Positions 24,501 through 35,936 are shown, counted from the first letter of the stretch. The stretch is 64,000 bases of DNA from Gnetum montanum (GCA_015680685.1 MNCI01000838.1:64001-128000); one strand, 5' to 3'. The notes: generated by a model not told the origin, from the letters alone. Numbers and translations are program-made.

Positions 24501-24636
24501 AAGAGAATGCTCAACAACAGCAAGAGGCGGTGTCATGAGAAAATCTTCTATGTTCTATGGGCCTATAGGACAACATGTAGAACTGTGATGAGTAAGACTC
24601 CTTACAGTCTTATTTATGGATCTGAAGTTTTGTTGC
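21559..24636 (+). pseudogene. pol: Element B pol, truncated in integrase
   Basis: The exon is taken to start after the acceptor TTCATTCTGGCAG at 21546-21558, matched by acceptors at the same protein position in C and D. Domains: leader DVTEDPLIK (about 21748); RT with VDYSEWVSNIV (22059), FGLKNAGE (22338) and an intact YVDDI (about 22423-22437); a first RNase H (22760-23160); a second, Tat-type RNase H (23285-23640, FDGISTAWGG and NNVAEYEGLLRGL); integrase zinc region with CNTCQRH (about 24082); and core WGQDIIGPI and TDNGPQF (24170-24375). The reading ends in GSEVLLL at 24636, where a minus-strand LTR begins, so the integrase C-terminus is lost. There are internal stops, e.g. CGA to TGA at 22374. 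This is the best preserved RT of the window. Confidence 0.9.
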
Positions 24637-26220
24637 TATAGCAAACGAAAATGTCAGTGGCTAAAAAACACCGAGGGGTCAGCAGCCACAACAGTCTTAA
24701 CCCTATACTTGTAGAAGGGCCATGCTAGATGGAGCAGATACAGGATGCCTTGAATGGTCTGGTTGATTAGAAAAGGACCTAGTCGATGTCTATGTAGCCT
24801 TTTGCAATGTGTGGTTTGAAAGCGAAAATGAAAGCGTGAAGTAATGCTTCAATGCAACTAAAACAGAGAATAGTGTAAAATGTAGAAATAGTAGGAAACA
24901 AAGTGAAATGTAGTTAGAAAAATGCATTGCCCTGAAGCTACAAGTTTGCTCTATCAAGCTGGATACAGTCAATTGCACAGCATTACAGAGTGTAGAGATC
25001 CCGAGAGTAACCAAGATATGTAGAGAAAAGATGGTTGTGCACTTGGGTGCAAACTCAGGAGCTGACAATGTGAAAATTATACCAACGTGGTAGAAAGGGG
25101 GCAAAACAAAATGCTAGCTAAGAATGCTAACTGTTTACAATGTCAAATAGAAAGCTGACAGTGCTCAATGTTACAATGCTAACTTTCTCATTTGTTACAG
25201 AATGTCCAAGACCAAACCCTTGAGCATTGCTGATCAGGATATTTATAGGGCTAAGGACATGTGAAAGGGGTGGTTTGGATGCCACATGCCTTGGGCTGAT
25301 GTTGACTTGTCTGTGCTGCACATGCCTGCATGACTGCTAGGTCTGCATGACTATTGTAATGCAAGCCTGCCATGCCATAACTATGAGCCTAGCATGTTGT
25401 AATTACACTGTCAACATCTAGAGACGTGTGTTAATGGTCTAATTAGGTGAAGTGCATTGATGTTTCACAACCACCTACATGCTTTCCTATGCTTTGTAGT
25501 GTAGCATGTTTGGCGTAGCATAACATCTTGTCACATGTTCTGCTATATGTGGGCTGTATGTTTGCTACACTATGCTATGCTACATGGTGTAGTGTAGTGT
25601 AGTGACTGACCTTAGTCACAAAAAATTTTCCAATCTGCAAACTTTTCTCCCTGCATTGCAAAAAAATTTCCAATCTTGCCCTTTGAATCACCTTCTGTCA
25701 CCTCCGCAGAATTGCTACCCCTCACTACACCATGTAGCTCAACGTAGCATAGCAGTAGACATGGTCCGCTTCTTTCTGACGGAAAGAGACACTGCTGAAG
25801 GACTTGCAGTCAGGTAAGAGGACCAACTGTGTAGCTTTTGTTACACTATGCTATGTTGCATAGCACAACATAGCGTAGCACTTGGTTCTACAATTGTTTT
25901 CTGAAGCTTGCTATGCTACATAGCGAGGTGTAGCATAGTGTAGCAGACTTCGTGACTTAAAAAACTTGCCGAACTGTTTTGTGCATCCTAAGAACTATTG
26001 TCAACTTTGTGTGTTGCTTTTGAGCAGGCTATCAACTGGGCATACTACTTGGGTGGACAGGTAGGATGATCCGTAGAGCCTATTTACACCTAAAGTAGAA
26101 AATTTGCTGAACTGGCCAACCTAAATTTAGAGTGTTCTCCTCCCAAAGAACTATCGTAGCACTATGTGAATTTCAAGGCCTGGTGAAGTAAGAATGCCTT
26201 TAAATTTTTGGGGTGTTTCA
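24637..26220 (-). repeat. Type-2 LTR (minus strand), 3' LTR of a lost element
   Basis: It is bounded by a decayed TATAGCAAACG (matching TGTAGCGACTG at 49081) and by GGTGTTTCA at 26212-26220, so on the minus strand it starts TGAAACACC. A TATA signal on the minus strand is at 25240-25247 (CCCTATAAATATCC). Palindromic GCTATGCTACATAGC-like words lie at 25500-25600 and 25840-25945. It is followed directly by a purine tract, which identifies it as a 3' LTR. It interrupts the integrase of B. Confidence 0.85.
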
Positions 26221-26233
26221 TTTTCCCCTCTTT
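26221..26233 (-). promoter_or_regulatory. Polypurine tract next to the minus LTR
   Basis: On the minus strand the bases read AAAGAGGGGAAAA directly before TGAAACACC. This is the plus-strand priming site of the element that owned the LTR at 24637-26220. Confidence 0.75.
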
Positions 26234-26405
26234 GTCGATGTTTGGAGAATGGGCTTGATAGATGTTGATAAAGAATATGAAACACCACAAAACAAAAAAT
26301 GCTAAGATTTTTGCTTGGTGAGTGTCAAGATGTCGCTTGGCTACACTTGAGTGTTGCATTAGAGTGAGAAGGTGAAGTAGGAAGGAAGGAGGCATAGGAG
26401 AAGGG
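26234..26405. other. Element stub between two minus-strand LTRs
   Basis: These 172 bases are all that remains between the purine tract and the LTR that starts at 26406. They include ATGAAACACCACAAAAC at 26276-26292, which resembles an LTR start in plus orientation, so the stub may itself be a compound junction. No coding signal is seen. Confidence 0.5.
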
Positions 26406-26462
26406 TGTAGTGATCAAAAATGTTGGTGGCTAGAAAACACCGAGGGGTTGGTGGATACAGGG
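26406..26462 (-). repeat. Left piece of the LTR split by element E
   Basis: TGTAGTGATCAAAAATG and the following text match the first 57 bp of the LTR at 49081. The remainder of this LTR resumes at 34431 on the other side of element E. Confidence 0.8.
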
Positions 26463-27647
26463 TGAAACACCACAAAAATTTTGAGCTTGGTACTTGTCTG
26501 ACAAGAAGTAGGTCCCTGGGACCCACGGACAACCATGGCTACATTTGGTGTCGCACATTGCAACTTTGGGGATCAAAATGCTTAATTTTCACTAAGTATG
26601 CAGTACTAGCATATACACCCAGTGTATATGCCCAGCATCCATAGCATATACACCTGACATCAACAGCGTATACGCCCAGCGTATACATCCAGCGTAGACA
26701 TCCAACTTACACACCTGACGTACACTTCACATGTACGCTCGGTGGTACGACCAATGTTTATGCCTGACATGGAATCTTCAAAGACAGAATGAACATAGCA
26801 CCGAAGAGCAAGAATTGAAGCAAGTCGGCAACCATCAGTGTATACGCCTGGTGTATACGCCCAGCCATTATCGGCGTATACGCTCAGCGTGTATGCCCAA
26901 CGTCCACAGCATCTACGCCCAGCATATCCAGCGTATACGCCCAGAGTCTACACCCACCTGATACAGCGTATACGCTCAGCAGATGTAATATGTTGTACAC
27001 TTGTAAATTTTATGCCCTTTTTGCACCCGATCAACATCCACATGTGGCCCAACCCGAGTCTAGCGTAACAACCGATATAAAAACCTCACTTTTCCACTTG
27101 TACCAGGATGGTTGGCAAAAATCCCAGAGCATACCAGAGAACATTTACGTTGCACACCAGAGCTAAAACCCTTTTACGCTGGATAGTCCTGTACACTGGG
27201 CACACAGTCTTTAAGCTCTGCCTACAGTCCGAAATAGCCGAGTCATCCCTGCATCCATCAGGGCTTTTCATCCACCTTGTGTTCCATCACAACTACGTTA
27301 GACCGGTGCACTGTACTTTCATTCTATAATATCATTGTTTACAGTTTACGCTGATTTCTTACATGTGTTCTATTTACGCTCGTTTACATTTATGCCCTGT
27401 TCACATCTGTTACGCTGTTTACGCTCTCGTTTATGCCCCTTATGTCGTTTACGCATAACCCAGCATATAGCACTTCGGTGTACATTCGGGGAAATCCTTG
27501 TCTGATCTGCGTGTGGACCACCCAAGGTACTCTACCTTCGTCTATTCCAGCTCATCCTCAAGCGAAGGTAGGGTCTTCCGTGCGTGTCCCGTGGTCCATC
27601 GATCTCTGTTTCCTTCTAGCTAGAGACTGACGATTTCGGTCGGTACA
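26463..27647 (+). repeat. 5' LTR of element E
   Basis: It starts TGAAACACCACAAAAATT and ends CGGTCGGTACA. A TATAAAAA lies at about 27071. U3 from 26600 to 26985 is a cluster of the palindrome GCGTATACGC in the frame CAGCGTATACGCCCAG, with at least ten clear or decayed copies. Confidence 0.92.
26600..26985. repeat. GCGTATACGC palindrome array in U3 (5' LTR of E)
   Basis: Copies of the 10-bp palindrome separated by CCCAGC or similar occur through about 390 bp. Many have one transition (GTGTATACGC, GCATATACGC), as expected for CpG decay. Confidence 0.85.
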
Positions 27648-27652
27648 GAAAA

Positions 27653-27671
27653 TGGCGCTAGAAGGAGGGCC
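27653..27671 (+). promoter_or_regulatory. Primer binding site of element E
   Basis: TGGCGCTAGAAGGAGGGCC lies 5 bases after the LTR end. The same string with C to T changes follows the LTRs of F (52727) and C (49074, minus). It begins with TGG, complementary to a tRNA CCA end. The tRNA is not identified here; it is not the common initiator-methionine site. Confidence 0.8.
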
Positions 27672-27689
27672 TCTGCCTTAAACTAGTTG

Positions 27690-28020
27690 TGCTTCAGAGC
27701 TCTCAGCGTCTATGCTATTGAATACACGTCAACCTTTTCCAAAAACCTCCCAGCGTTTACATTGTATAGTTTAAAACCTTACCTGCAAACTTTCCAGCAT
27801 CTACGCTGCCCTGTTTAAAACTCACCATCTGCAAGTCTTCCAGCGTCTACGCTGTTAACCATGTTTCTAACTTTGTTTACAAATTCCCAGCATCTACGCT
27901 GCTACAGTGTTTTTACGCTACTATAGTGTCTTTACGCTGCTACAGTGATTTTACGCTGCTATAGTGTTTTTACGCTACTAGAGTGTTTACGCTGCTACAG
28001 TACCGCTACAGTGTTTTTCA
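27690..28020 (+). repeat. Leader repeats of element E
   Basis: This stretch consists of irregular repeats of CAGCGTCTACGCTG and, from 27890 to 28020, TTTACGCTGCTACAGTG at a spacing of about 20-24 bp. It lies between the primer binding site and gag. From 28021 to 28366 I see nothing definite. Confidence 0.75.
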
Positions 28021-28366
28021 ACAAAAACACACAAAATGAGCCTGTTTCAAAGACGAATTCGCTGCGATTCGCACCTACTTCAAACCGGTCTAAGTACTAA
28101 CGGCCACCAACATGGATCACCCTATCCAAGGCATACAATACACACAACATAACAATGCCAAGATGACTTCCTCTTACCCGAGATTGCCATCTGCGTACAA
28201 GTACGATTCATAATTTCATACTTAGCTAAATTTTCTCCCAGTTACGCTGTACACTAGGACACTTAGAAAAATTTTTAGTTTCACACACCGGACACTCTGC
28301 ACACTTAGCCCGAAACACACTCGACACTTGTTAGCTAGCTCATACATTGCCCCGTCACACATCCCC

Positions 28367-31300
28367 ATGGAGTCATCCCCGACCTCTAATGCACACACCT
28401 TCGTAATCCCCACACAAGAATAGTATAACTACATCTGTGTGAAGATTCAAGCCAACCTTCCTCTTGACACAATAGAACAAGAGGCAAAATGAAACTTTGA
28501 GCACATATACATGGGAGGTCACGAATTCGTCCCCTCTATATATAACATCATCCCCCTTTCTAAACCTCAGCATAAACTCATCTCCCAGCTCCTTCTAGCA
28601 AGGAGCCAAAACTCACAGTGACCCACTGAGGAGCCCCAAAACCAACATGATATAGGTGACTTTGAGGCACAATCCGAACCTGAGGATTCGTACCACACCC
28701 TCAGCCCCCATGCCTACGTAAACCCATCACTCCATCCTCGCATGGGATAGACGACCACTCACCAAGTCTCAATGAGCACACAAGCACTAGTACCCCAACA
28801 AAGATTTCCCACCCCCATCTCCACCTAGTACATACCTCCCATGCAAACACATGGGGCCACTTTTACTACATCGGCCTCGCACATCTAGGGTGTCACTCCA
28901 TAGTTTGTGGCTAGGCAAGGAACCATACCCCTTGTTCAACAACCCACTCACTTCAACGTGCCACACCCCACAACCACAACTCTGAACATCGCTTCACAGC
29001 AACAAATTACAACCCAACAACCTCCCCAACCAACTAATCTTCCTACTGCTCAAGAGTGGGAAGAAGCAAAATAGATGATGCAAGCATTAGTGGATGAGGT
29101 AAAGCAACTCAAAGCTGACAACACTGAACAAGTTAAAGTATTGGATTTCTACCGCGACGATCCAATTAGCTCTTCAATGCCACCGTTAGCTTTACCCAAG
29201 GGAATCACACTACCCCAGTTAACCAAGTACAATGGGAAGGGAGATCCAAATTCTTACTTAGTCACATTTTGATCAGAAACTCTATTGCTTCAAGCTTGGC
29301 CCCACGCAATCTTGCGAGTGTTCGCTATGTCCTTAACGAGCGTAGCCTTAGACTGGTACCGAGCCTTGCCTCATAACTCCATATCCTCTCTGGAGGATCT
29401 GTTACATCAGTTCGTTACCNCTTTATTAAGTTAAAACTATACTACCTAAGCGCTCAAACATTGAGCCAAGCATTCACATAGATCAAGAACATTGAACAAG
29501 CTGCGCAAACCAGCAATGACCCTGCCTATGTGGCTTACAAGAACCAACATGTTTCCGAACAAAAGGCAATAACAGAAACTATGGCCATAAGCACAAAAGC
29601 AACTAACACTAGTACCAACCCACCTGCAATAACAGGGGCCACCTTAAGGTCCAGTTTTCAACGCAAGGATCGCTCTAAGTACACATCGCTACCTGCGCAA
29701 CCTTCGGAACTACTAGAGCAACTCCTTAAAGCCAGGCAAATCCAATACAAACACGTAGCAGAGAATGCTCGCCGTCAATATGACAGGTACTGCGAGTTAC
29801 TGCGGAACCCCACCTTAGCAGCACCAAATGAGCCCCCGGTTCCACGACATTTCAAGTTAGACCAATTCTGCCATTACCACTAGATGTCTGGTCACAATAC
29901 CGACACCTGTCGTGCGTTAAAGGATGATCTACAAGCAATGATAGAATGGGGCCAACTAAACATCAACACCCTAAATCACCCCAACACAAACAATGCCTCC
30001 TATGTCATAAAATCCATTGGCATAGATAAACCTGTGCAGCAACCTTTTGTAATTCGTGTGCCTCCCAGCAAGGCAACAATCCCCTCCACCTCCACGAGCA
30101 AGAGACCTCCCATCATCACCAAGGTGCCACCTAGAGCACTGATGACACCTTTTGTGTTCAAGGTACCACCACCTCACACGTCTGCTAAGATGTTAAACTG
30201 GCAAGATTCAATGCCACCTAGAGCACTGACGACACCTTTGTGGTCAAAGTACAACCACAGATGTCCGCTAAGACATTAAACTGGCACAATTCAGCAACGA
30301 CAACCACAAAGAAACCTTTCATCATCAAAGTGCCACAATAGGCTAGTCAAACAACAACAACACCTCCTAAACTCCCATTTATCATAAAAGTGCCACCACG
30401 CGATAGCCCCTCACTTACCCTGAGCCCAACTGTAGGAAACATCTCAACCTCTCCTCCCTCAAGAGCTAACCTTGCCAACAACATGGATAAGCCTACCAGA
30501 TGGCAGCAAAAGAGGACAAATGAACATCGAACAATACCCACAGCTGAAACAAAGGACACACCTAATATACAACAACTAAACATTTGGGGCCCTATCCCTA
30601 ATCCCAAACAAACTAGGCCCAAGCCCTCAACCCATACAGAGGCAACCAACACAACAGCAGACAACATAGACTTTGTAGCTACATTGGCCCAGGTGAAACA
30701 AATGCTCAAACAAAAGGACACAACTATGAGCTTGTACGATTTGGTCATGACATCATCGGCTCATCACAAAGCCTTAGCACAAACATTAACATCCATTCCT
30801 ATTATAGAGGACTTCCCCGCTAACATGGAATCTATCCGTGCAACGATTTCACAACACACACCACAAGGATTGGGTTCAAACACCTTAGCCTTTCGTGATG
30901 ATGTAGTTAAACGTAACCCTGAATGAGGGGAATTCACAATAGCTCCATTATCAATTAGTGTACGTGTTGGCCAATGTACCATTCATAGAGTGCACGTTGA
31001 TGATGGTGCGGTAACAAATGTAGTTCTATACTCCGTCATCGACAAACTAGGCATGGCAGATGAGATCATGCCAACAGAAACCATGTGTTTAAAATCTTTC
31101 AATGGATCATGTATTACAGTTAAGGGCATAATCAACTTAGCCTTTGTGGCAGGAGAACAATTCCCCACCAACACAGAATGCACAGTCATAGAAGAGATTC
31201 CTAGTTTCAACATGATTCTTGGTAGACCTTGGCTAGCACAAAAACGAGCCGTTTCCTCACCGATACATCAAGAAATCCACCTTTCATACGAAGGTGGAAA

Positions 31301-31643
31301 AGTCATTATACATGGCAATAACACTCCCTTTCAAGCTAACCACAACATAGACATGTCACAGGTCTTGAGAGAGGGGCCTCTTGAAGAAACACCCACAACA
31401 ACAAACATAACACCTAGAACTAAAATTCCCGAACAAGGGGTAAAAACTGAAAGCCTCCTAGAGCAAACTAGTGCGCCTCCTAGACCATGTATGACTAAGA
31501 AACAACCGCATAATCAAGACTCCCCTGTGGCCAAAGACACGTCTAACCGCCGCCCACTCCTCACCTTTGTTCGTTGTGCATACGTCACCTTAGTTTGCAT
31601 TGTACTAGCTTACGCACTTGCATGTGGCCCGAAAAGGCCTTAA
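28367..31643 (+). pseudogene. gag-pro: Element E gag-pro (decayed, with assembly deletion)
   Basis: The start ATGGAGTCATCC is chosen because the next residues lead into NYICVKIQANLPLDT, matching NFICAKVQENLPLDV in B. It continues with a P/T/Q-rich stretch, ALVDEVKQL (29080), LPQLTKYNGKGDPN (29205) and LDWYRALP (29350). About 59 residues are missing at the N at 29420. Then come the zinc-knuckle-like CHYH..SGHNTDTC (29870-29910), the repeated VPP-rich linker (30050-30410), SLYDLVMTS (30730), protease with HVDDGAVTNV (30990-31019) and ILGRPWLAQKRA (31210-31250), and a stop at 31643. The last 217 codons are open. Position 2 of the protease triad is D. Stops such as CAG to TAG at 29881 show decay. 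Confidence 0.87.
29420..29420. other. Single N marking a collapsed assembly join
   Basis: Either side of this N the gag reads QFVT and FIKLKLYYL. In C these two motifs are separated by about 59 residues, so about 180 bp are absent at this point. A lone N with a precise loss in a conserved domain suggests a gap placeholder. Confidence 0.75.
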
Positions 31644-32060
31644 ACTATTACCTTTTCACATTATTTTCTATTCACTTGTGCATTTCAATTCATGTTTTCA
31701 GTAGTGGCTATTTAACATTGTTTTCTCTAGTTTCTTTTGTTTACAGGATTGTACGGACGCACATGCATGCATCCACCCTAACAGTCCTGGTATCATGACT
31801 TAAAACTGATACCACAGAATGTCCTGGGGTCATGACGGTAAACCGACACCATAGAGCTCTGTCCGACATGACATTAAACTGTCACACTCATTCACTAGAG
31901 TCCGCTAAGACTATAAACTAGCTTGCCTCTTCATAGTCCGCCACGACTATAAACTAGCATCATACCGTCCGCTACGACGATAAACTGGCAATGTCCAATG
32001 GGTTATGATGTAAAACTAACCCATGATAGTCTGCCAAGAATATAAACTAGCAAGATCATT
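31622..32060 (+). repeat. Hairpin arrays after gag-pro of E
   Basis: One unit of the gag-side type (GGCCCGAAAAGGCCTTAAACTA, 31626-31647) overlaps the gag-pro stop. About 130 bp later, after a pyrimidine-rich stretch ending TTTGTTTACAG (31735-31746), comes the pol-side type: GTCCGCTAAGAC at 31900 and its decayed copy at 32029, again 129 bp apart. In A this second array follows pol. Confidence 0.82.
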
Positions 32061-33231
32061 TATGGCACATTCATCTGCTACTGTAATTCATGACATTTCT
32101 TCATCAATGCCTGCTGCATCATTCATCACACCAACTCTAAAAACACTATTGCTACTCATTTTGTTTGCCTTAAGTTTCACATGGTGCCTCCATTTGCATC
32201 AGTCACATTTCATGTCTAAAATGTTTGCTAACTTGTTCACTTGTGGTTTTCTTGTCTTCTTGGAGTTGTGTTTGTAGGATGACACCCAATAGTGCTCGTA
32301 CACGGATACACTTCATCATGGTGACAAGGTGCCACATTGTTTCTGATGCATGCAACTAGGTTAATCAATCTGTTCAAAAGTACATTATCCATTCCCAATA
32401 CATTCTCCATTTCCCCAACACTCTTACTCCATTTCCTACCTGGTTACAGTTCCTAGATGGACCTAGTACACCCCAAAACTTTGAGCACACTGTTACACAC
32501 TGCGACACTCTCAGGCAACTACAACACACAATATGGCACATGAGCATGAGTGCAAAATTGAAAGAAAGGTCTTGCCAAAAAATAGAAACAGAAAAAAAGA
32601 GACAAAAAAATGAAAAAATAAATAAAAAAGAACAAAAAAGAAAAATAAAGAAAGAGTAAAGAGCAAAGAGCAAAGAGCAAAATGAGCCATAAGACCCTTG
32701 GCACTTCCCATAAGCCTCAGGCGGGAAGGCAGTTGTCTTGGAAACAAACACTCATGTCTCAAAAGCTCAAGTAACCTCTCATTGTGCAGCTTTGGCTCTC
32801 CACCAATAGGTTCTCTATAACACCAAACAAGGGGCATGCTCCTCCAGAGAACGCAACCCATCATCACATGGCCAACAAGTCCTCTTAAACACTAAACAAG
32901 AGTCTTGTTCCGCCAAAGGACGCACATCTCATGTCTTGATTCCGAGTCTGCTAAATAATGGCTATTGACAAGGATCAGCATGACCCATATACACACCAGA
33001 GCATCCCCTTTACCATGCACAATCCCTTGATCAAGTCCCAATCCCCACAATTTCTATTTCCCTATTCAACTACAAACTTAATTTCCCCAATCCCATGTAC
33101 TACTGAACACGGTGCGATGATATCTGACCAAGTGTCGAAGGATAATGCTACCAGGTTGCTTGTGGTGTTTTGTACTTCTTTGTCGATGCTTCTCGGGTTG
33201 ATTCCTCCAAGCGTCAACAAAGAGGTGCCAA
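32061..33231 (+). other. 3'UTR of element E with purine-rich tract and PPT
   Basis: It is homologous to 8905-9759 of A. It has an A/G-rich tract at 32565-32690 with AAAGAGCAAAGAGC repeats, the block 'ctattgacaaggatc' (32962), and the polypurine tract ACAAAGAGGTGCCA (33218-33231) next to the LTR. A 247-codon ORF from 32958 runs through the 3'UTR into U3 but is a by-product of the palindromic repeats. Confidence 0.7.
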
Positions 33232-34430
33232 TGAAACACCACAAAAATTTTGAGCTTGGTACTTGTCCGACAAGAAGCAGGTCCCTGGGACCCACGGACA
33301 GCCACGGCTACATTTGGTGTTGCACATTGCAACTTTGGGGATCAAAATGCTTAATTTACACTAAGTATGCAGTACCAGCGTATACGCCTAGCATCCACAG
33401 CGTCTACGCCCATCGCATACGCTTGACATCAATAGCGTATACGCCCAGTGTATACGCCCAGCATAGACATCCAACTTACATGCCCGACGTACACTTCACA
33501 TGTATGCTCGGTGGGTACGGCCAATGTTTACGCCTGACATGGAATCTCCAAAGACAGAATGAAAACAGCACCGAAGAGCAAGAATTGAAGCAAGTCAATA
33601 ACCATCAGCGTATACGCCTGGCGTATATGCCCAGCCATTGTCAGCGTATACGCTCAGTGTGTATGCCCAGCGTCCACAGCATCTACGCCCAGCATATCTA
33701 GCGTATACACCCAGAGTCTACGCCCACCTGATACAGCATATACGCTCAGCGTATACACTCAGCAGATGTAATATGTTATACACTTGTAAATTTTACACCC
33801 TTTTTGCACCTGGTCAACATCCACGTGTCGCCCAACCCGAGTCTAGTGTAACAACTGGTATAGAAATCCCACTTTTCCACTTGTACCAGGACGGTTGGCA
33901 AAAATCCTAGAGCATACTAGAGAACATTTATCTTACGCACCAGAGCTAAAACCCTTTTACACTAGACAGTCTTGTATGCTGGGCACACAGTCTCTACACT
34001 CCGCCTACAGTCTGAAACAGCCGAGTCATCCCTACATCCACCGGGGCTTTTTGTCCGCCTTGTGTTCCATCACAACTGCGTTAGACCGGTGCACTATACT
34101 TTCATTCTATAATATCATTGTTTATAGTTTATGTTGATTTCTTACATGTGTTCTGTTTACGCTTGTTTACATTTACACCCTGTTCGCATCTGTTACGCTG
34201 TTTACGCTCTCGTTTATGCCCGTTACGCCATTTACGCATAACCCAGCGTATAGCACTTTGGCATACGTTTGGGGAAATCCTTGTCTAATTCGTGTGTGGA
34301 CCACCTAAGGTACTCTACCTTTGTGCATTCCAGCTCACCCTTAGATGAAGGTAGGGTCTTCTGTGCACGTCCTGCGATCCCATGATCTTTATTTCCTTCC
34401 AGCCGGAGACCGACAATTTCAGGCGGTACA
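33232..34430 (+). repeat. 3' LTR of element E
   Basis: TGAAACACCACAAAAATT to AGGCGGTACA. It aligns with the 5' LTR over its whole length, with the palindrome array at 33375-33765. The TATA is altered (TATAGAAA at about 33856, TATAAAAA in the 5' LTR). Confidence 0.92.
33375..33765. repeat. GCGTATACGC palindrome array in U3 (3' LTR of E)
   Basis: The same palindromic cluster as at 26600-26985, with more intact copies (for example GCGTATACGC at 33436, 33647 and 33745 region). Confidence 0.85.
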
Positions 34431-35936
34431 GGGGGCACCCTGAATGGTTTGGTCGATCAAACAAGGACTTAATTGACATCTATATAGCCTTTTGCAACAT
34501 ATAATTTGAAAATAGGGTGAGAATGAAAAGTAATGCTTGAAAGTAAATAAATCAAAAAATAATGCAACACACAAAAATAAGCAAGAAACAAAGTAAAATG
34601 CAGTTAGAAAAATGCATCACTCTGAAGCTACAAGTTTTCTCTGTCAGGGTGGATACAGTCAATTGCACAGTATGATGGAGTGCAGAGATACCAAGAGTAA
34701 CCAAGACATGTATAGCAAGGCAGGTTATGTGCTTGGGCATGAACTTAGGTGCTAACAATGTGTGGATTCTACCAAGGTGGTAGAAGGGGACAAAACAAAA
34801 TGTCAGTTGAGAATGCTAACTGTTTGCAGTGTCAAACAAAAAGCTTACACAATGCTAGATGTTACAACGTGCTAGGAGGAGAACTTGAGTGCTAGAGAGA
34901 GGAAAATTTGGGAACTTGAAAAGAATTTGAACCCTTTGTATGTTGCTCGTCGGGGTATTTATAGGTCCAAGGGCTCATGAAAGGGACAATTTAGACACCA
35001 CGTGTCCTGGGCCTTCGTTGACTTACTTGTGCTGCACGTGCCAGTATGACTATTGGACGTGCATGACTGTTGTGACTTTGAGTCTACTATGCTATAACTA
35101 TGAGCCTGCCATGTTGTAATTGCACCATCAACATCTGGAGACGTGTGCCAATGGTCTAGTTAGGTGAAGTGCATTGATGTCACCAACCACCCATATGCTT
35201 TGCTATGTGTTGTAGCATAGCATGCTTGGCGTAGCGTAGCACGTTGTCTTGTGTTTTGCTACACATATGCTACATATTTGCTACACTATGTTATGCTATG
35301 TAGCTTGGCGTAGCATAGTGTCTAGCATTAATTGTGAAAACCTAGCCAATCTGCAAACCTTTCTTCCTACACTACGGAACTTGCAACCTTGCTGGCCTTG
35401 CCCTTCGAGCTCCCTTCTATCTCTTCCGCAAGATTGCTATGCCTCACTGCATCATGTAGCTCAGCATAGTGTAGTAGTAGACATAGTCTACCACTTCCTA
35501 ATGGAAAGGGACATTGTTGAAGGACTTGAAGTTGTGCAATGAAACTAGATGTATGGTTATTGTTATGTTATGCTACGCTACGTAGCATAGCGTAGCATGG
35601 CACTTTGCTTTGAAAATGTTTTTTGAAGCTTACTATGATACATAGCAGGGCGTAGCATAGTGTAGCAGACTTCATGCCTTAGAAAAGTTACCGAACTATT
35701 TCATGCATCCAGAATGCTGCTACCAACTCCATGCATCATTTTTGAGCAGGCTATCGGCTGGGCAGGCTACTTGGATGGACAAGAAGGACGATCCGTAAAG
35801 CCTATTCATGCCCAAAGTAGAAAATTTGCCAAACTGGTTGGCCTAAACTTAGAGCATTCTCCTCCCAAAGAACCTCCATAATGCTGCACAAATTGCAATG
35901 ACTGGTGAAGCGAGAATGACCTCGCATTTATTGGGG
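34431..35936 (-). repeat. 3' LTR of element C (right piece)
   Basis: This continues the LTR begun at 26406-26462. Its minus-strand TATA is at 34956-34963 (ACCTATAAATACCCC). Palindromic TAGCATAGC words lie at 35210-35330 and 35560-35660, including GCTACGCTACGTAGCATAGC. The last bases expected (TGAAACACC on the minus strand) are missing and the text joins the middle of integrase of C, so a deletion removed the LTR tip, 3'UTR, array and integrase end. Confidence 0.82.

Larger units (their letters stand above)
26463..34430 (+). mobile_element. Element E: LTR retrotransposon with gag-pro only
   Basis: This is the only element here with both LTRs (26463-27647 and 33232-34430), a primer binding site, leader, gag-pro, array, 3'UTR and purine tract. 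It spans 7968 bp. It has no RT, RNase H or integrase, so it would depend on a partner; its LTRs and 3'UTR are closest to element A, which has pol. In the first 145 bp the two LTRs differ at about seven places, mostly transitions (about 95% identical). The flanks are CAGGG and GGGGG, so the target duplication is not clean. It is inserted into a minus-strand type-2 LTR, whose text continues on both sides, and is therefore younger than it. Confidence 0.88.

Noticed and set aside
32958-33701. Longest open frame of the window (247 codons) as a gene
   Set aside because: It runs from the 3'UTR into U3 of E and its second half is the peptide YTPSVYAQ repeated, which is just the GCGTATACGC palindrome array translated.
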